Notes: generated by a model not told the origin, from the letters alone. 64,000 nucleotides of DNA from Hormoscilla sp. GM7CHS1pb (GCA_014323675.1 JACONN010000002.1:868001-932000); one strand, 5' to 3'. Positions 30,355-41,617 are shown, counted from the stretch's first letter. Translations and numbers: made by a program.

Positions 30355-33300
30355 AACTACAGATAATTCCAAACTTGACCAAACTGCTTACACCCAACCA
30401 GCCTTATTTGCTATAGAATATGCTTTAGCTAAACTATGGGAATCTTGGGGCATTCAGCCGGCAGCCGTGATGGGTCACAGTGTAGGTGAATATGTAGCTG
30501 CATGTGTGGCAGGAGTTTTTAGTCTAGAAGATGGCCTGAAACTAATCGCCGCCAGAGGACGGTTGATGCAACAGTTACCCTCCGGTGGCCAGATGGTTTC
30601 GCTCATGGCATCTGAGTCCCAGGTGCGATCGCTCATCGCACCCTACGCAGCTAGAGTAGCGATCGCGGCCATCAACGGACCCGAAAGCGTAGTAATTTCA
30701 GGCGAGTCGGAAGCAGTAAGGGCGATCGTCACCAGTGTGGAAGCAGAAGGAATAAAAACCAAACAACTACAGGTATCCCATGCATTCCATTCACCGTTAA
30801 TGGAACCCATGTTGGCAGAGTTTGAAGCAGTAGCAAAAAAAGTAACCTATAGCAAGCCGATAATAGCACTGATATCAAATGTCAGCGGACTCCAGGTGGG
30901 AGATGAAATAGGGTCGGCAGAATATTGGGTCCGTCATATCCAACAACCAGTGCGGTTTGCCGAGAGTATGAAAACTCTGGAGAAGTCAGGATATGAGTTA
31001 TTCCTGGAGATAGGGCCAAAACCAATTTTGTTGGGGATGGGGCGTCAATGTTTGGCCTCAGATAGGGGAGTATGGTTGCCGTCGTTGCGCCCGGAAAAAG
31101 GAGAATGGCAGCAGATGCTGGAGAGTTTGGGACAGTTATACGTAAAGGGAACAAAGATAGATTGGTTAGGAATTGACAAAGACTATCGGCAACGGCGCAA
31201 AGTCACCCTACCCACCTATCCCTTCCAGCGACAACGTTACTGGGTGGAAACTAAAACAAGAGCACCCTCGCGCAGCGAGAGTCCAGATAACCTTGTCCCA
31301 ACTCATCCTTTGTTGGGTCACAAGCTTTCCATGGCAGGCTCTGGGCTCTATTTTGAATCGAGTCTCAGCGAAACAAGACCTAGCTATCTCAGGGACCATC
31401 GGGTGTTCAACCAAGCTCTTTTCCCCACCACGGGATATCTGGAAATGGCTCTGGCAGCGGGTCATCATCTGTTTGGGATGTCGTCCTTCACCATTGAAGA
31501 GATGCTGATTGTCCGGGGGCTGGTCCTTGAGAGTGAGTCGGTGAGAGTTCAAACTATCATCGGTAAGCGAGCGGACGATACCTACTCCTTGGAAATATTC
31601 AGTCTTACATCACCGGCTGAACCCAGAGAAGATCCCCAATGGCAACTGCATAGCCAGGGTATCATTCGCTTGTCGGCTCTTGGGGATTCTGCTCCCGTGG
31701 AGTCTCTGGCTAGCTATCAAGCCTCCTGTTCTGTTCGGTATGATATTGAGGCCCATTACCACCATTGCCGACAGCTATATATTGACTATGGCAGCAGTTT
31801 CCAAGGGCTGCAACAACTGTGGAAAGGAACTGACAAGGCTCTCGGACAGTTGCAACTACCTGAAGTATTAGCGGGAGAAACCCCAGACTATTGGATCCAC
31901 CCGGCTCTCTTGGATGCAGCGCTTCAGGTGCTGGCGGCGGTTGATACCGACTCAGAATCGACTACCTATCTGCCCGTGGCAGTGGAAAGCTTTGAAGTCT
32001 ATCGCCGACCGGGATTGGACTTGTGGGCCTTGGGAGAATGGCAAGCAGGGAATAATGCCTCTCAATTGACAGCAAGGGTGACCCTGATGGATGAGACAGG
32101 AGAGGTAATTGCCCAATTAGAGGGTCTGCGGTTACAAGCAGTCACCCCGGAAGCTCTCTTGGTAAGGAAGCCAGATGTCTGGAAGGACTGGTTGTATGAG
32201 GTGTCCTGGCGCAGTCAAGCCCGGTTTGGCAACCTGGAAGCGCCTGAGTTCATCGGGTCTTCCGAAGAGAAGGAGAGTTCTTCGGGAGGCTGGCTGATTC
32301 TGGCAGACTCCCAGGGAGTAGCCCAGCAGGTGGCAGAGCGCTTGCGAGAGCAAAAAGAGGTATGCACTCTCGTAAAGATTGGGCAGCGCACCCAACTAGA
32401 GGATTCAGTTGTGTTGAGTCTGGAACCAGATGATGCAGAGGGCTACCAGCAGATGCTGTCGGTGGTGAAGGAGCGGATGCCAGCTTTGGGAGGAGTGATT
32501 CATTGTTGGGGGTTGGATGGACCCGCTCCCCAAGAGATGGACTCAATGGCTCTCGAAGTTGCATCGCGTCTGGGATGTGGGACAGTGCTGTCTTTGGTGC
32601 AGGCTTTGGTGACCAGCAGTGCTGAAGCGTCACCTCGACTCTGGATAGTAACCCGAGGGGCCCAACCAGCAGCAGGGAAAGGTCAGGTGAATCTGTCAGG
32701 AGTGAGTCAATCATCGCTGTGGGGTATGGGAAAAGTAATAGCTCTGGAACATCCCGAACTCCGATGTACCCGCATCGATCTTGATGCCAATGCTAGCCTG
32801 TCGGACCAAGCTGCCAGTCTCTGGGCAGAAGTATGGTCTGGGGATAAGGAAGACCAGGTGGCGCTGCGACAGGAAGAGCGGTATGTGGCTCGTTTGATTG
32901 GCAGCGAAGAGTTTTTCGTAACATCTGCTCAGTCGTCCGCGAGCATGCCTGTGGTCAGGAGACAACCCCGACCTGGAACAGAAGTAAAGCTTAGTGGGGA
33001 GAGCACCTACCTGATTACCGGAGGATTAGGGGGCTTAGGACTGCTAGTCGCTAATTGGTTGGTCGAACACCAAGTCACAGATTTAGTTCTGGTCAGTCGG
33101 CGAGGACCAAGTGAGGAGGCTCAGACCCAGATCCAGGTGTTGTCCGAGAAGGGAGCGAAGGTGGTGGTAGCGATTGCTGATGTGTCGGATTATGAGGCAA
33201 TGGCAGATGTGATTCACTCCATCGGGCAATCTCATCCCCCTCTGAGGGGCATTATCCATGCGGCAGGGGTGCTGGATGATGGGATACTGCTGCAACTCAG

Positions 33301-34873
33301 TTGGCAGAGGTTTGCCGCAGTCATGGGACCAAAGGTTCAGGGAGCTTGGAATTTACATCAATTGACTCAGGGAGAGCAGGTCGAGTTCTTTGTGTTGTTT
33401 TCCTCGGCAGCTTCAATGCTTGGTTCTCCTGGGCAAGGGAACTACTCGGCAGCCAATGCCTTTTTGGATGGGTTGGCTTACTACCGACAGTCGTTGGGTC
33501 TGCCAGGTCAGAGTTTGAATTTGGGAGCAGTGGCCCAGGTAGGACAAGCCGCCGAGCGGGGAGCGGATGTTAGGGTGCAACAGCAGGGTATGGGAGCGAT
33601 CAATCCCCAGCAGGTGTTGGATGTATTGGAGCGATTGTTGCACCATCCAGATGTTGCACAAGTGGGGTTGGTGCCCATTAATTGGTCTAATGAGCAGCTC
33701 CCCCAGGGATGGCTAGACTGGCCCTATTTGTCGGATTGGACAACTGGCGATCAAAAAGCCAAAGAGGTGGCTCAGGAGTCAGAGTTTGTGCAGCAGTTGC
33801 GTGCCGCGTCTGCTCTTGAGCAGAAGAAAATGTTGACTGCCTATGTACAGAGGCAAGTGGGCCAAGTATTGGGCATTGCTGACTGGCAAGGGATTGGTGA
33901 AGAAACAGGCTTTTTCGAGTTGGGGATGGATTCCCTGATGGCGGTTGAGTTGAGAAATCAGTTGCAAAAACAGTTGGGTGTAGATGTACCTATCTCCCAA
34001 CTGATGGATGAGGCAAATATCTCAAATCTGGAAGAGGCTATCAGCCAACAATTGGAGCAAAGTCTCGGGTCCATTGGCTCCAGCATTGATTGGCCCACCA
34101 TCGCCCCCGCGCCAGAGGCGCGGAATGTTCCCTTCCCACTCAACGAGATCCAACAAGCCTACTGGCTGGGACGTAACGCGCTCTTTGAGCTGGGCAATGT
34201 GACCACTCATGTTTATGTCGAGATTGACTGTCACGGGTTAGATTTGAGTCGTCTGAACCAGGCCTGGCAGCGCTTGATTGACCATCACCCCATGCTCAAA
34301 GCCATCATCCTGTCCGATGGGACTCAACAGATTCTGGTCGAGGTACCCCCCTATGAGATTGCCCTGACAGACTTATCTGCCGAAGATGCCGCTAGTCAGG
34401 TCCAGCAGCTGTCAAGGATTCGAGATGAGCTTTCCCATCAGATACTGCCAGCGAACCAGTGGCCCTTGTTCGAGCTGAGAGCAACAAAACTGGGAGCAGA
34501 GCAAACCCGCCTCCACCTGAGCTTTGATTTACTGATTGCTGATGCCGCTAGCTTACTAATGTTGGTTCAGCAGTGGATGCACTTATATCACCATCCCGAC
34601 CAGGCTCTTTCTCCCTTGAGCTTGTCCTTCCGGGATTATGTGCTAGCAGAACAGGCAATACATGCTAGTGAGTGGTATCAACAGGCCGAGCGCTATTGGT
34701 TCGCTCGTCTCGATAGCCTCCCGGCTGCCCCTGAGTTACCCCTCGCTTTGCATCCGAGTCAGATTCAACGCCCCCGCTTCAGACGGCGCAGCTATCGCCT
34801 GGCACCAGACCACTGGCGAGCCCTGCAAGCCCGCGGGCAGCAAGCCGGGCTAACCCCTCTGGAGTTCTGCTAG
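30335..34873 (+). other. Segment: acyltransferase, DH, KR, ACP and first half of Cy
   Basis: AT active site GHSVGEY at 30473-30493 and HAFH (VSHAFHSPLMEP) predict malonyl-CoA. DH starts at HPLLGHKLSM (about 31303). Its His motif reads HRVFNQALFP, with Asn in place of the usual Gly; the second motif LLDAALQ is present. No ER follows. KR has YLITGGLGGLG (about 33008) and GQGNYSAANAF with the catalytic Tyr. ACP has GMDSLMAVEL (about 33922). Cy begins with FPLNEIQQAYWLGR (about 34133) and has DLLIADAAS, the DxxxxDxxS signature of heterocyclization domains. The frame breaks at 34855-34873, where acccctctgg needs one more C to give TPSGVLLAAF. Confidence 0.88.
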
Positions 34874-36633
34874 CTGCCTTCTCTGAAGTGTTAAGTCTGT
34901 GGAGTCGTCGGTCCCACTTCACCCTGAATCTAACGTTGTTCAATCGCTTCCCCCTACACCCTGATATTAACGAGATCGTCGGCGACTTTACCTCATTGAC
35001 GCTGTTAGAAGTAGATTTCCGCAGTCGATTGCCGTTTTCCGAGCGTGCCCAGGCATTGCAGAAACAACTGTTTGAGGACTTAGATCGTCGTCAATGTAGC
35101 GGGATTCGAGTGCTACGGGAGCTAGCGCGCCGTCGCGGCCATGGCCGTCAAGCCGCCATGCCAGTAGTTTTCACCAGCACCCTTGGCCTGACCCAAGCTG
35201 GCGAGTCTATGGATGCCATTCGCCAGCTTGGGGAAATTGTCTACGGCATCTCCCAAACCCCTCAGGTGTGGCTCGACCATCAGGTGTTTGAAGAACAAGG
35301 TGCTTTGGTATTCTACTGGGATGTGGTTGAATCGCTGTTTCCAGCAAAGCTTGTCGATGAGATGTTTGCTACCTATTGCCACTGGCTGGAGCAACTGGCC
35401 ACAGACGAAACAGTCTGGCAGCAGGTTCGACGAGAGCACCTGTTGCCTATGGCCCAACAGCAACAGCGAGCCAGGGTCAATGCCACTGCTGTCCCTGTGA
35501 GTGAAGCTCTGCTCCACGGCTTGTTCGCGGACCAATTGCCCGAACGGACCCAGCAACCAGCCGTGATTACTCCCGATCGCTGCCTCACCTATGGGGAACT
35601 GGCCCAGTTGGCGCAGCAGCTGGCTCATCAGTTGCGACAGCAGGGGGCTATGCCCAATAAATTAGTGGCGGTTGTCCTGGAGAAGGGCTGGCGGCAAGTG
35701 GTGGCGGTGATGGGCGTGCTGATGTCGGGTGCGGCCTATGTGCCCATCGACCCGCAGCTACCGACGCAACGACAGCAGCAGCTTCTCGAACAAAGCCAGG
35801 CCCATCTGGCGATCGCCGATGCGGCGCTAGGGTCGGCCCTAGGGTGCTTCTCCTCACGGCCAGTGCTGGTTCTCGATGAGGTGATAGCCCAGCTAAGGGA
35901 AAATCTGCCGCCCTTAACGTGGGTGCAACAGCCCGAAGATTTGGCTTATGTCATCTACACTTCGGGTTCGACAGGACTGCCCAAAGGAGTGGCCATCTCC
36001 CATCGGGGAGCAGTTAATACCATCTGTGATATCAATGAGCGCTTTGGGGTGGGAGTAGGCGACAGGGTACTGGCGCTGTCGGAGTTAAACTTTGACTTGT
36101 CTGTTTACGACATCTTTGGGATTCTGGCAGCAGGGGGAACGGTAGTTATACCAGCAGGAGATGACCGTCGTCGCGACCCCGCACATTGGGTTCAGTTGAT
36201 GAGCACGAACCAAGTAACTCTCTGGAACTCAGTTCCGGCTTTCATGCAGATGTTGGTAGAATATCTGTCAAGACAACCAGAAAAAGTTCCAAGCTCCCTG
36301 CGTTTGATTCTGTTGAGTGGGGACTGGCTGCCGATGGAATTACCCGAACTAATTAAAGCCCTGTGGTCAAAGGCAGAGGTTGTGAGTTTGGGAGGAGCAA
36401 CGGAAGCTTCAATTTGGTCCATACTCTATCGGATAGAGAAGGTGGACCCCAATTGGAAGAGTATTCCCTATGGCAAGCCGATGAAAAACCAACAATTCCA
36501 CGTCCTTTCGGAGTTACTCGAACCAGCGCCAGTGTGGGGACCAGGACAGCTTTATATTGGGGAATGGGACTGGCAACAGGCTACTGGCTGGATGTTGAGA
36601 AGACAAGGTCTAGCTTTATTACTCATCCAGTAA
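34870..36633 (+). other. Segment: second half of Cy and first part of the adenylation domain
   Basis: The Cy half carries SRRSHFTLNLTLFNRFPLH, VGDFTSLTLLEVD and VVFTSTLGLT. The A domain follows with TYGELAQLAQQLA, AAYVPIDP, YVIYTSGSTGLPKGV (about 35946) and GGATEASIW. Specificity positions read from FDLSVYD, WNSVPA, LILLSGDW and SLGGATEASIW give DLYNLSLIW, the code known for cysteine. The frame ends at 36633; at about 36556-36559 four G stand where five would give YIGGMGLATGYW, and the gene continues in the frame of 36580-38384. Confidence 0.87.
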
Positions 36634-38384
36634 CTAAGGAGCGGTTGTATAAAACAGGGGACTTGGGGCGGTATTTGCCCTCGGGGAATATTGAGTTTCT
36701 GGGACGGGAAGATTTTCAGGTCAAAGTCAATGGCTACCGCATTGAACTGGGGGAAATTGAGATAACTCTGAAGCAGCATCCAGCAGTAAAGGAAGCGGTA
36801 GTTACTGCGGTGGGCCCAGAGCGTGGCAACAAGCAACTGGTAGCTTATGTGGTCTCCCATCAGGATGGATCGAAGACGGCAGAAGCCCACAATCCGAGGG
36901 AGCTTGAAGGAGTGATTCTCGATCCAGTAGCACGGATGGAATTCAGGCTCAAGCAACCGGGATTGCGACAGTCCCTCACGACTCAATCCACCCTCGATCT
37001 GGCTTTACCAGAATTTGATGAAGGTCTGAGAAGAGCTTATCTAGAACGCCAAAGTTATCGGCAATTTCAGACCCGACCCATTTCCTTCGAGCAGTTCTCT
37101 CAGTTTTTAAGCTGTCTGCTTTCTAGGCAGCTGGAGGATTATCCTTTGCCAAAATATCAATATCCTTCGGCCGGAAGTCTCTATCCAGTACAGACCTATC
37201 TATTGATTAAGCCTCACAGGATCGAAGGAGTAGAAGCAGGCATTTACTATTACCAGCCCAGGGACCACCGATTAGTGTTATTAAGTAGCACAGGTATAAA
37301 GGGCGATGTCTACCAGGGGAATGAAGCGATTTACGAGCAGTCAGCCTTCTCTCTGTTATTAATAGGAGAAATGAAAGCGATAAGTCCCATGTATGGTGAA
37401 ATGGCAAGGGATTTTTGTCTGCTAGAGGCAGGACATATAGGTCAGTTGTTGATGAAGGCGGCGCCGCAACAGGAAATAGGGCTGTGTCGGATAGGTGCGA
37501 TGGAATTTGAGGAAATGCGGCAGCTATTTAACCTAGAATCATCTCAGGTGTTGCTATACAGTTTCTTGGGCGGTAAAATCGATGTCGAGCAAACTAAAAG
37601 TTGGTTTGAGTATCAGAATGGCCGGGAAGCAATTTCGGTAACGTTACGCAAATACCTGATGCAAAAACTGCCCGAATATATGGTGCCTAGCACTTTCGTG
37701 CTTCTTGATGCCTTGCCTCTCACTCCCAATGGCAAGGTCGATCGCCGCGCTCTGCCTTCCCCGGTGGCAAGTAGGCGTTCAGAATTGGCAATCTCTGATG
37801 TCATGCCTCAGACAGAATCTGAGAAAATTATTGCTGGGGTTTGGCAGGATGTTTTGAAATTAGAAAAGGTGGGGATTCACGCTAATTTCTTCGATCTGGG
37901 AGGAAATTCATTAGTGCTGGTTCAAGTTCGCAACCAATTGCAAGATATAATGAAGCGAGAACTGTCAATAGTCGATCTGTTTACTTTCCCAACCATACAG
38001 GAGCTAGCCCAACATTTAAGTCCCGAACAAGACCTGCCACCCGGGGAAGATGAAACCCAAGGTCATGAGGGGAACTCCACTGTCCATCCTGTCAGAAAAA
38101 CTGCCCCAACAGTCCCAGACTGTTTAGTTCCTCTCCAATCCGAGGGCGATCGGCTTCCTTTTTTCTGCGTTCACCCCCACGCTGGCATGGTTTTTCCCTA
38201 TGTCGAACTGGCTCGGATTTTGGGCCGCAATCAGCCCTTTTACGGATTGCAATCCCTGGGTCTGAATCCTGGCGAGACCCCCCTGACAAGCATTTCCGAC
38301 ATGGCTGCTGCATACGTTGCTGCCATCAAAACTCTGCAACCTCAAGGCCCTTACCGGGTGGGGGATGGTCAACGGGCAGTCTGA
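36580..38384 (+). other. Segment: A-domain C-terminus with inserted oxidase, PCP and start of TE
   Basis: A7 YKTGDLGRYLPSG and A8 VKVNGYRIELGEIE are followed by an inserted oxidase domain (about 36915-37600): RQSYRQFQTRPISFEQF, YPSAGSLYPVQTYLLI and LEAGHIGQLLM fit the FMN-dependent nitroreductase/SagB-type oxidases that turn thiazolines into thiazoles. A10 (NGKVDRRALP) then closes the A domain, so the Ox lies inside it. PCP has NFFDLGGNSLVLVQVR (about 37888). The TE starts at PFFCVHPHAGMVFPY. The frame stops at 38384 because gtgggggatgg is one G short of VGGWSTGS. Confidence 0.88.
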
Positions 38385-38826
38385 TCGCTTTTGAAATGGC
38401 TTGGCAATTGCAACAAGAGGGTGAAATCATCGATCGACTCGTGTTGATCGATCTGCCAGCGCCCCTCACCAATTCCGTAAAAAAGGCGATCGTAAATATG
38501 TCATTCCTACAGCAATTGTCCAGAGGACGAAGAAACTTTCCTCTTCGATCGCATCAATCCGTCCCCTAGCCGCCGTGCTTCAGGCCAACACGCAGGCCTT
38601 TCTCAGCTATACCCCTAACTCCTACGATGGGGAAATAACCCTGTTGCGAACTTATCGCTCTCTTGGTGGCGATCGGGCTCAAGAGTTAATCTTGGGCTGG
38701 CAGCAATTCTCTACCCAAACGGTGCAAGTCCATTTTTTACCGGGTCGTCATCTCACCTTGTTGCGATCGCCCCACGTCCAACAACTGGCCGAAACCCTCC
38801 AAACTTGTTTACAGCAACCCCAATAA
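38361..38826 (+). other. Segment: thioesterase remainder
   Basis: In the corrected frame GGWSTGSLIAFEMAWQLQQE contains the GxSxG nucleophile motif of type I thioesterases. RLVLIDLPAPL follows, then another shift near 38530 breaks the frame. The last part (38575-38826) gives LAAVLQANTQAFLSYTP and PGRHLTLLRSPHVQQLAETL, which contains the late His region of the TE. It would release the chain by hydrolysis or cyclisation. Confidence 0.8.
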
Positions 38827-38882
38827 TTGTCAGTTGTTCGTTGTCAGTTGTGGTCAGTTGTAGTTTACCACTGACCACAACT

Positions 38883-39725
38883 CTACTTTTTGCCAGAGCG
38901 AGCTGGCGGAGTAACATGAATAAAGGGCAAAGTTCCATTTCCAGTCATCACTGTGGGAAACCTGCCATCCCACTTTTCAATTGCTTGCTTTTGCAGCAGT
39001 TCTGGGTAATAGTTTGCCTGACCAATCTCTGGGCTTCAGCTTGGGCCTTTAGCCCGATTGATTTCTGCCTGAGCTTCCTGTGTAGCTTTCTGAGCGATAA
39101 ACTCAGCGCGTTTAGCTTCTTGTTCGGCAATTTGCTTGGCTTCAATAGCCTTGGCAAATTCTGGGGAGAAGGTGACATCAACTAAGGAGATATCCTGGAC
39201 TAGCAACCCATAAGGGGCGAGGCGTTCTTTGATTTGATTGTCAATTTCTTGTTTCAATTCCGTCCGCTTGGTGATAATTTCCTCGGCATTCTTTTTAGCA
39301 GTAGCGGCTTTCACCACTTCAGCTACCGCCGGATTGATAATTCGCAGTACGATTTGTTGTTCATCTCCGATCTGCTGGAAAACTTCATTCACCCGCGTGG
39401 GGTCAATACTCCAGTTGAGTGCTACATTGATTTTGACATCTTGCAGGTCTTTGGAAGCCGCAGCAGCCGGAATGTCGTTCTTTTGCACCCGCACGCTGAG
39501 GCTTTTGATAGTAGTTACTATTGGCATAATTGGGTGGATACCTTCATCCAAGATAACATCCTGAACTTTGCCGAACTTCATCACTACACCCCTTGTGCCT
39601 GCATTAACGATCGCAAAAGGCTTCAGGGCCGTGGCCAATATCAAGATGAAGAGTCCTCCCACTACCGCCCCGCCAATGGAGAGAATTGTTTTAGAATTGT
39701 CATAAGAAATATTTCTGGATCTCAT
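38883..39725 (-). pseudogene. Prohibitin-family (SPFH) membrane protein with two indels near its end
   Basis: From 39725 the protein has one N-terminal transmembrane helix (ILSIGGAVVGGLFILILATAL) and the SPFH/PHB domain (VNAGTRGVVMKFGKVQD, IKSLSVRVQKND, DVKINVALNWSIDP), then an Ala/Glu-rich coiled coil. These form ring assemblies in membranes that modulate proteases. After INRAKG an extra C (ggcccaagctg) gives an early stop at 39036. The true ending QAEAQRLVRQTIT / PELLQKQAIEKWDGRFPTVM / PPARSGKK to 38883 needs a second indel near 38999. With both corrected it is about 280 aa, the family's length. It may be a real gene with sequencing errors. Confidence 0.78.
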
Positions 39726-39825
39726 GTTCTGTTGCCCTCAATTGTTTACTTTTGCTGTCCATCGCTGTAGAGACATTAGCAACCTACCGCTCCAAGAAAC
39801 TTACCCAAAGTTGTCCAAATCCATC

Positions 39826-40565
39826 TCATTGCTGGACGTGGCCAACGTCATGCGTTCTCTTCCTGTTTCGACGCCTCCGACCTGCCGAGGCAGATCGTTG
39901 ATTTGATGCTCCACAGGCCGACACGGGAGAGCTTCCCGCCAATGCCAAATTAATTGCTGCATTCCAATCGCGGTCCGAAGAAAATCCACAGTTAGGGCAG
40001 ACAAACGTTCTGGAGCGCAATTTCAAGCCTTTATGTATGTGGCCACAGTGGGAGCAGGTCTTAGATGATGGAAAAAACCTATCGACTACTGTTAGCTTGC
40101 TGCCGTACCATTGGCATTTGTACAATAGCTGACGCCGGAATTCATAAAAGCCGCCATCCGCTATCGCCTGTGCCAAGCGGTGATTCTTCATCATGCCGCT
40201 AACTTTCAAATCTTCTATGACTACTTCGCTGTGGTTTTTAGCGAGGTAGGTAGTTAGCTTGTGCGTGGCATCGTTTCTGATGCAGGCAACGCGGTGGTGC
40301 GCCTTTTGCAGCTTCAAAATCGCTTTGCTACGATTATTGGATCCTTTGACTTTCCGACTAACAGACCGTTGTAATCGAGCTATTTTTCGTTTAGCTTTTC
40401 GATATGCCTTTACTGCCGGAAAGGTCTTACCATCGCTCAGGGTTGCCAGGGTTTTCACACCTAGATCTACGCCGATGCATCCATAGGGATGCTCTACGGG
40501 CTGGGGCTCTACATCAACCTTGTACGAGATAAACCATCGACCGGCTAGCGACGAATGGTTTTAGT
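39826..40565 (-). pseudogene. IS200/IS605-type TnpB (RNA-guided nuclease), N-terminally truncated
   Basis: The open frame carries the RuvC-like residues GVDLGVKTLATLSDG (about 40470), VVIEDLKVSGMM with the Glu, and SSDRDWNAAINLA with the last Asp. The zinc finger CSHCGH ... CPNCG lies between. The first 100-150 residues are missing; upstream of about 40565 the frame meets TAA. No TnpA is adjacent. If ever active, the guide RNA would come from the region overlapping and beyond its 3' end (about 39730-39900). All catalytic residues persist, but a complete nuclease is unlikely. Confidence 0.78.
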
Positions 40566-40577
40566 AGAGACCCCTAA

Positions 40578-40632
40578 AAGCGCACAAAGTTAGACATGAA
40601 CTCATTATATCGCTTTTTTTGTCTAACTTTGT
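40578..40632. repeat. Inverted repeat ACAAAGTTAGAC / GTCTAACTTTGT
   Basis: Arms at about 40579-40590 and 40620-40631 can form a hairpin around an AT-rich loop. A related gtctaa block recurs at 40641 and within the promoter at 53250. It lies at the upstream edge of the truncated tnpB and may mark an old element boundary. Confidence 0.5.
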
Positions 40633-40683
40633 AAAGATTTGTCTAATTTATCGCTTTCTGCCGTTTGCCCTAATCGATCGAGC

Positions 40684-40706
40684 AGAAGAAACCGGGTTTC
40701 TGCTTC
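40684..40706. repeat. Palindromic repeat around AGAAACCGGGTTTCT
   Basis: gaagaaaccgggtttctgctt is a short palindrome. Members of the same family stand near 53947, 58768 and 58877-58905. They are dispersed in gaps and converge on 3' ends of genes, where they could act as terminators. Confidence 0.6.
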
Positions 40707-40721
40707 ATCTTTAACGAGATA

Positions 40722-41141
40722 TCAACGATCTGACGCTCTTAACCCGGTAACCTTGGCGTTCTCGGCCATAACTTCACTGGCCACCTGACGGCAAGCCTGT
40801 AGTCCCTGACTCGGATTTTGGCGATATTGGGCCTCTGCCTGCCAAATAGTGACAGAGTAATCTGAGGCGATCGAGTAGAGGTATTCTACATCTGGATGAT
40901 AATGGATGCCTACGCGCAAGTTGGAGAAATCGTCCTCACATATTTCAAAGCCAAAGCGGACGACAACTTGAGCTAGCAAGCACTCCGGTGTATCGCAGTA
41001 TTCACCAGCTGTTTCTCGTTCTTCAGAAAATATATCTAGAAATTTGTTAAGTCGAGGCAGAACCTTGGCAGGGGTGCCGTTTCTACTAGCGTACAAGATC
41101 GCGGGATTGCCTTCGACGATGATGTGACAAGGTGTAGCCAT
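40722..41141 (-). CDS. Hypothetical protein
   Basis: About 139 aa from MATPCHIIVEGNPAILYASR. The longer ORF from 41327 overlaps the DCC-family gene and has low-complexity N-terminal sequence, so ATG 41141 is preferred. It contains CHIIVEGNPA, DTPECLLAQVVVRFGFEICEDDF and GIHYHPDVEYLYSI. No family name is claimed; it resembles small cytoplasmic cyanobacterial proteins of unknown role. It lies 68 bp downstream of the DCC gene on the same strand, so co-transcription is possible. Confidence 0.6.
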   Translation of the reverse strand: MATPCHIIVEGNPAILYASRNGTPAKVLPRLNKFLDIFSEERETAGEYCDTPECLLAQVVVRFGFEICEDDFSNLRVGIHYHPDVEYLYSIASDYSVTIWQAEAQYRQNPSQGLQACRQVASEVMAENAKVTGLRASDR

Positions 41142-41209
41142 TGCTTGACTGCTTGACGATATTTTACTTCCTGTTTCGATTTTAATGCGGCAACATAAAA
41201 ATCGTCTCT

Positions 41210-41617
41210 TTATTTGCCCACGGCATTGCAACCCACGGGGTAAGCAGATTTGTAGGTGCTTTCCCGCTTGCCGAATAAGGCGTAACGGTTGTCCCGGACT
41301 TGGGCGTACAGGCGATCGCCCGTCCATTTCATCCCCGGCAGGGCGCGATATGCCTTGACAAAAACTTCCCCATATGGTAAGAGATAGCCTATCTCTTCTG
41401 CGGCATCGCTACCTTGCCAGCGTCGTTCGGGCTTTTTCCCATCTATTAATATCATTCCCATTTGACAATCATTCTGGGTGACATGGAACTGCTTGAGGGT
41501 ATCTTCATCCTGCATGGGGATGTAATCAAACAGTTGACCTCGATCCAACTTTTCCAGAAGCTGCACCAGGGTGACGCAGAGATTGCAATTGCCATCGTAA
41601 ATAACGTGATAATCCAT
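41210..41617 (-). CDS. DCC-family thiol-disulfide oxidoreductase-like protein (DUF393)
   Basis: The 135-aa protein starts MDYHVIYDGNCNLCVTLVQLL. The YDGxCxxC motif at residues 7-14 defines the DCC family, named for the Asp-Cys-Cys pattern, with a thioredoxin-like fold predicted. Later blocks YIPMQDED and GEVFVKAYRALPG fit the family. Molecular role in cyanobacteria is not known. The frame is intact. Confidence 0.85.
   Translation of the reverse strand: MDYHVIYDGNCNLCVTLVQLLEKLDRGQLFDYIPMQDEDTLKQFHVTQNDCQMGMILIDGKKPERRWQGSDAAEEIGYLLPYGEVFVKAYRALPGMKWTGDRLYAQVRDNRYALFGKRESTYKSAYPVGCNAVGK

Larger units (their letters stand above)
28495..38826 (+). pseudogene. Hybrid PKS-NRPS megasynthase KS-AT-DH-KR-ACP-Cy-A-Ox-PCP-TE, frameshifted
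   Basis: This spans one former gene of about 3,440 codons on the plus strand, starting 10 bp after the truncated PKS. The PKS module would add and partly reduce a malonate unit. The NRPS module would add cysteine, cyclise it (Cy) and oxidise the ring (Ox) to a thiazole before release by TE. At least four single-base shifts separate the open segments: near 30330, 34860, 36565 and 38365, plus one more in the TE near 38530. Each is described in the segment entries. Most lie in short runs of one base. Either the gene is decaying or the assembly has indel errors; the upstream module is damaged in ways that errors do not explain. Confidence 0.85.

Noticed and set aside
36363..36570. Start of the ORF at 36363 as a separate gene
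   Set aside because: The A-domain frame upstream is the real one here; the second frame becomes real only after the one-base shift near 36556.
40578..40660. Transposon end of a CRISPR-associated transposon
   Set aside because: Only short gtctaa-type blocks are shared; no Tn7-like tns genes or tRNA anchor in the window.
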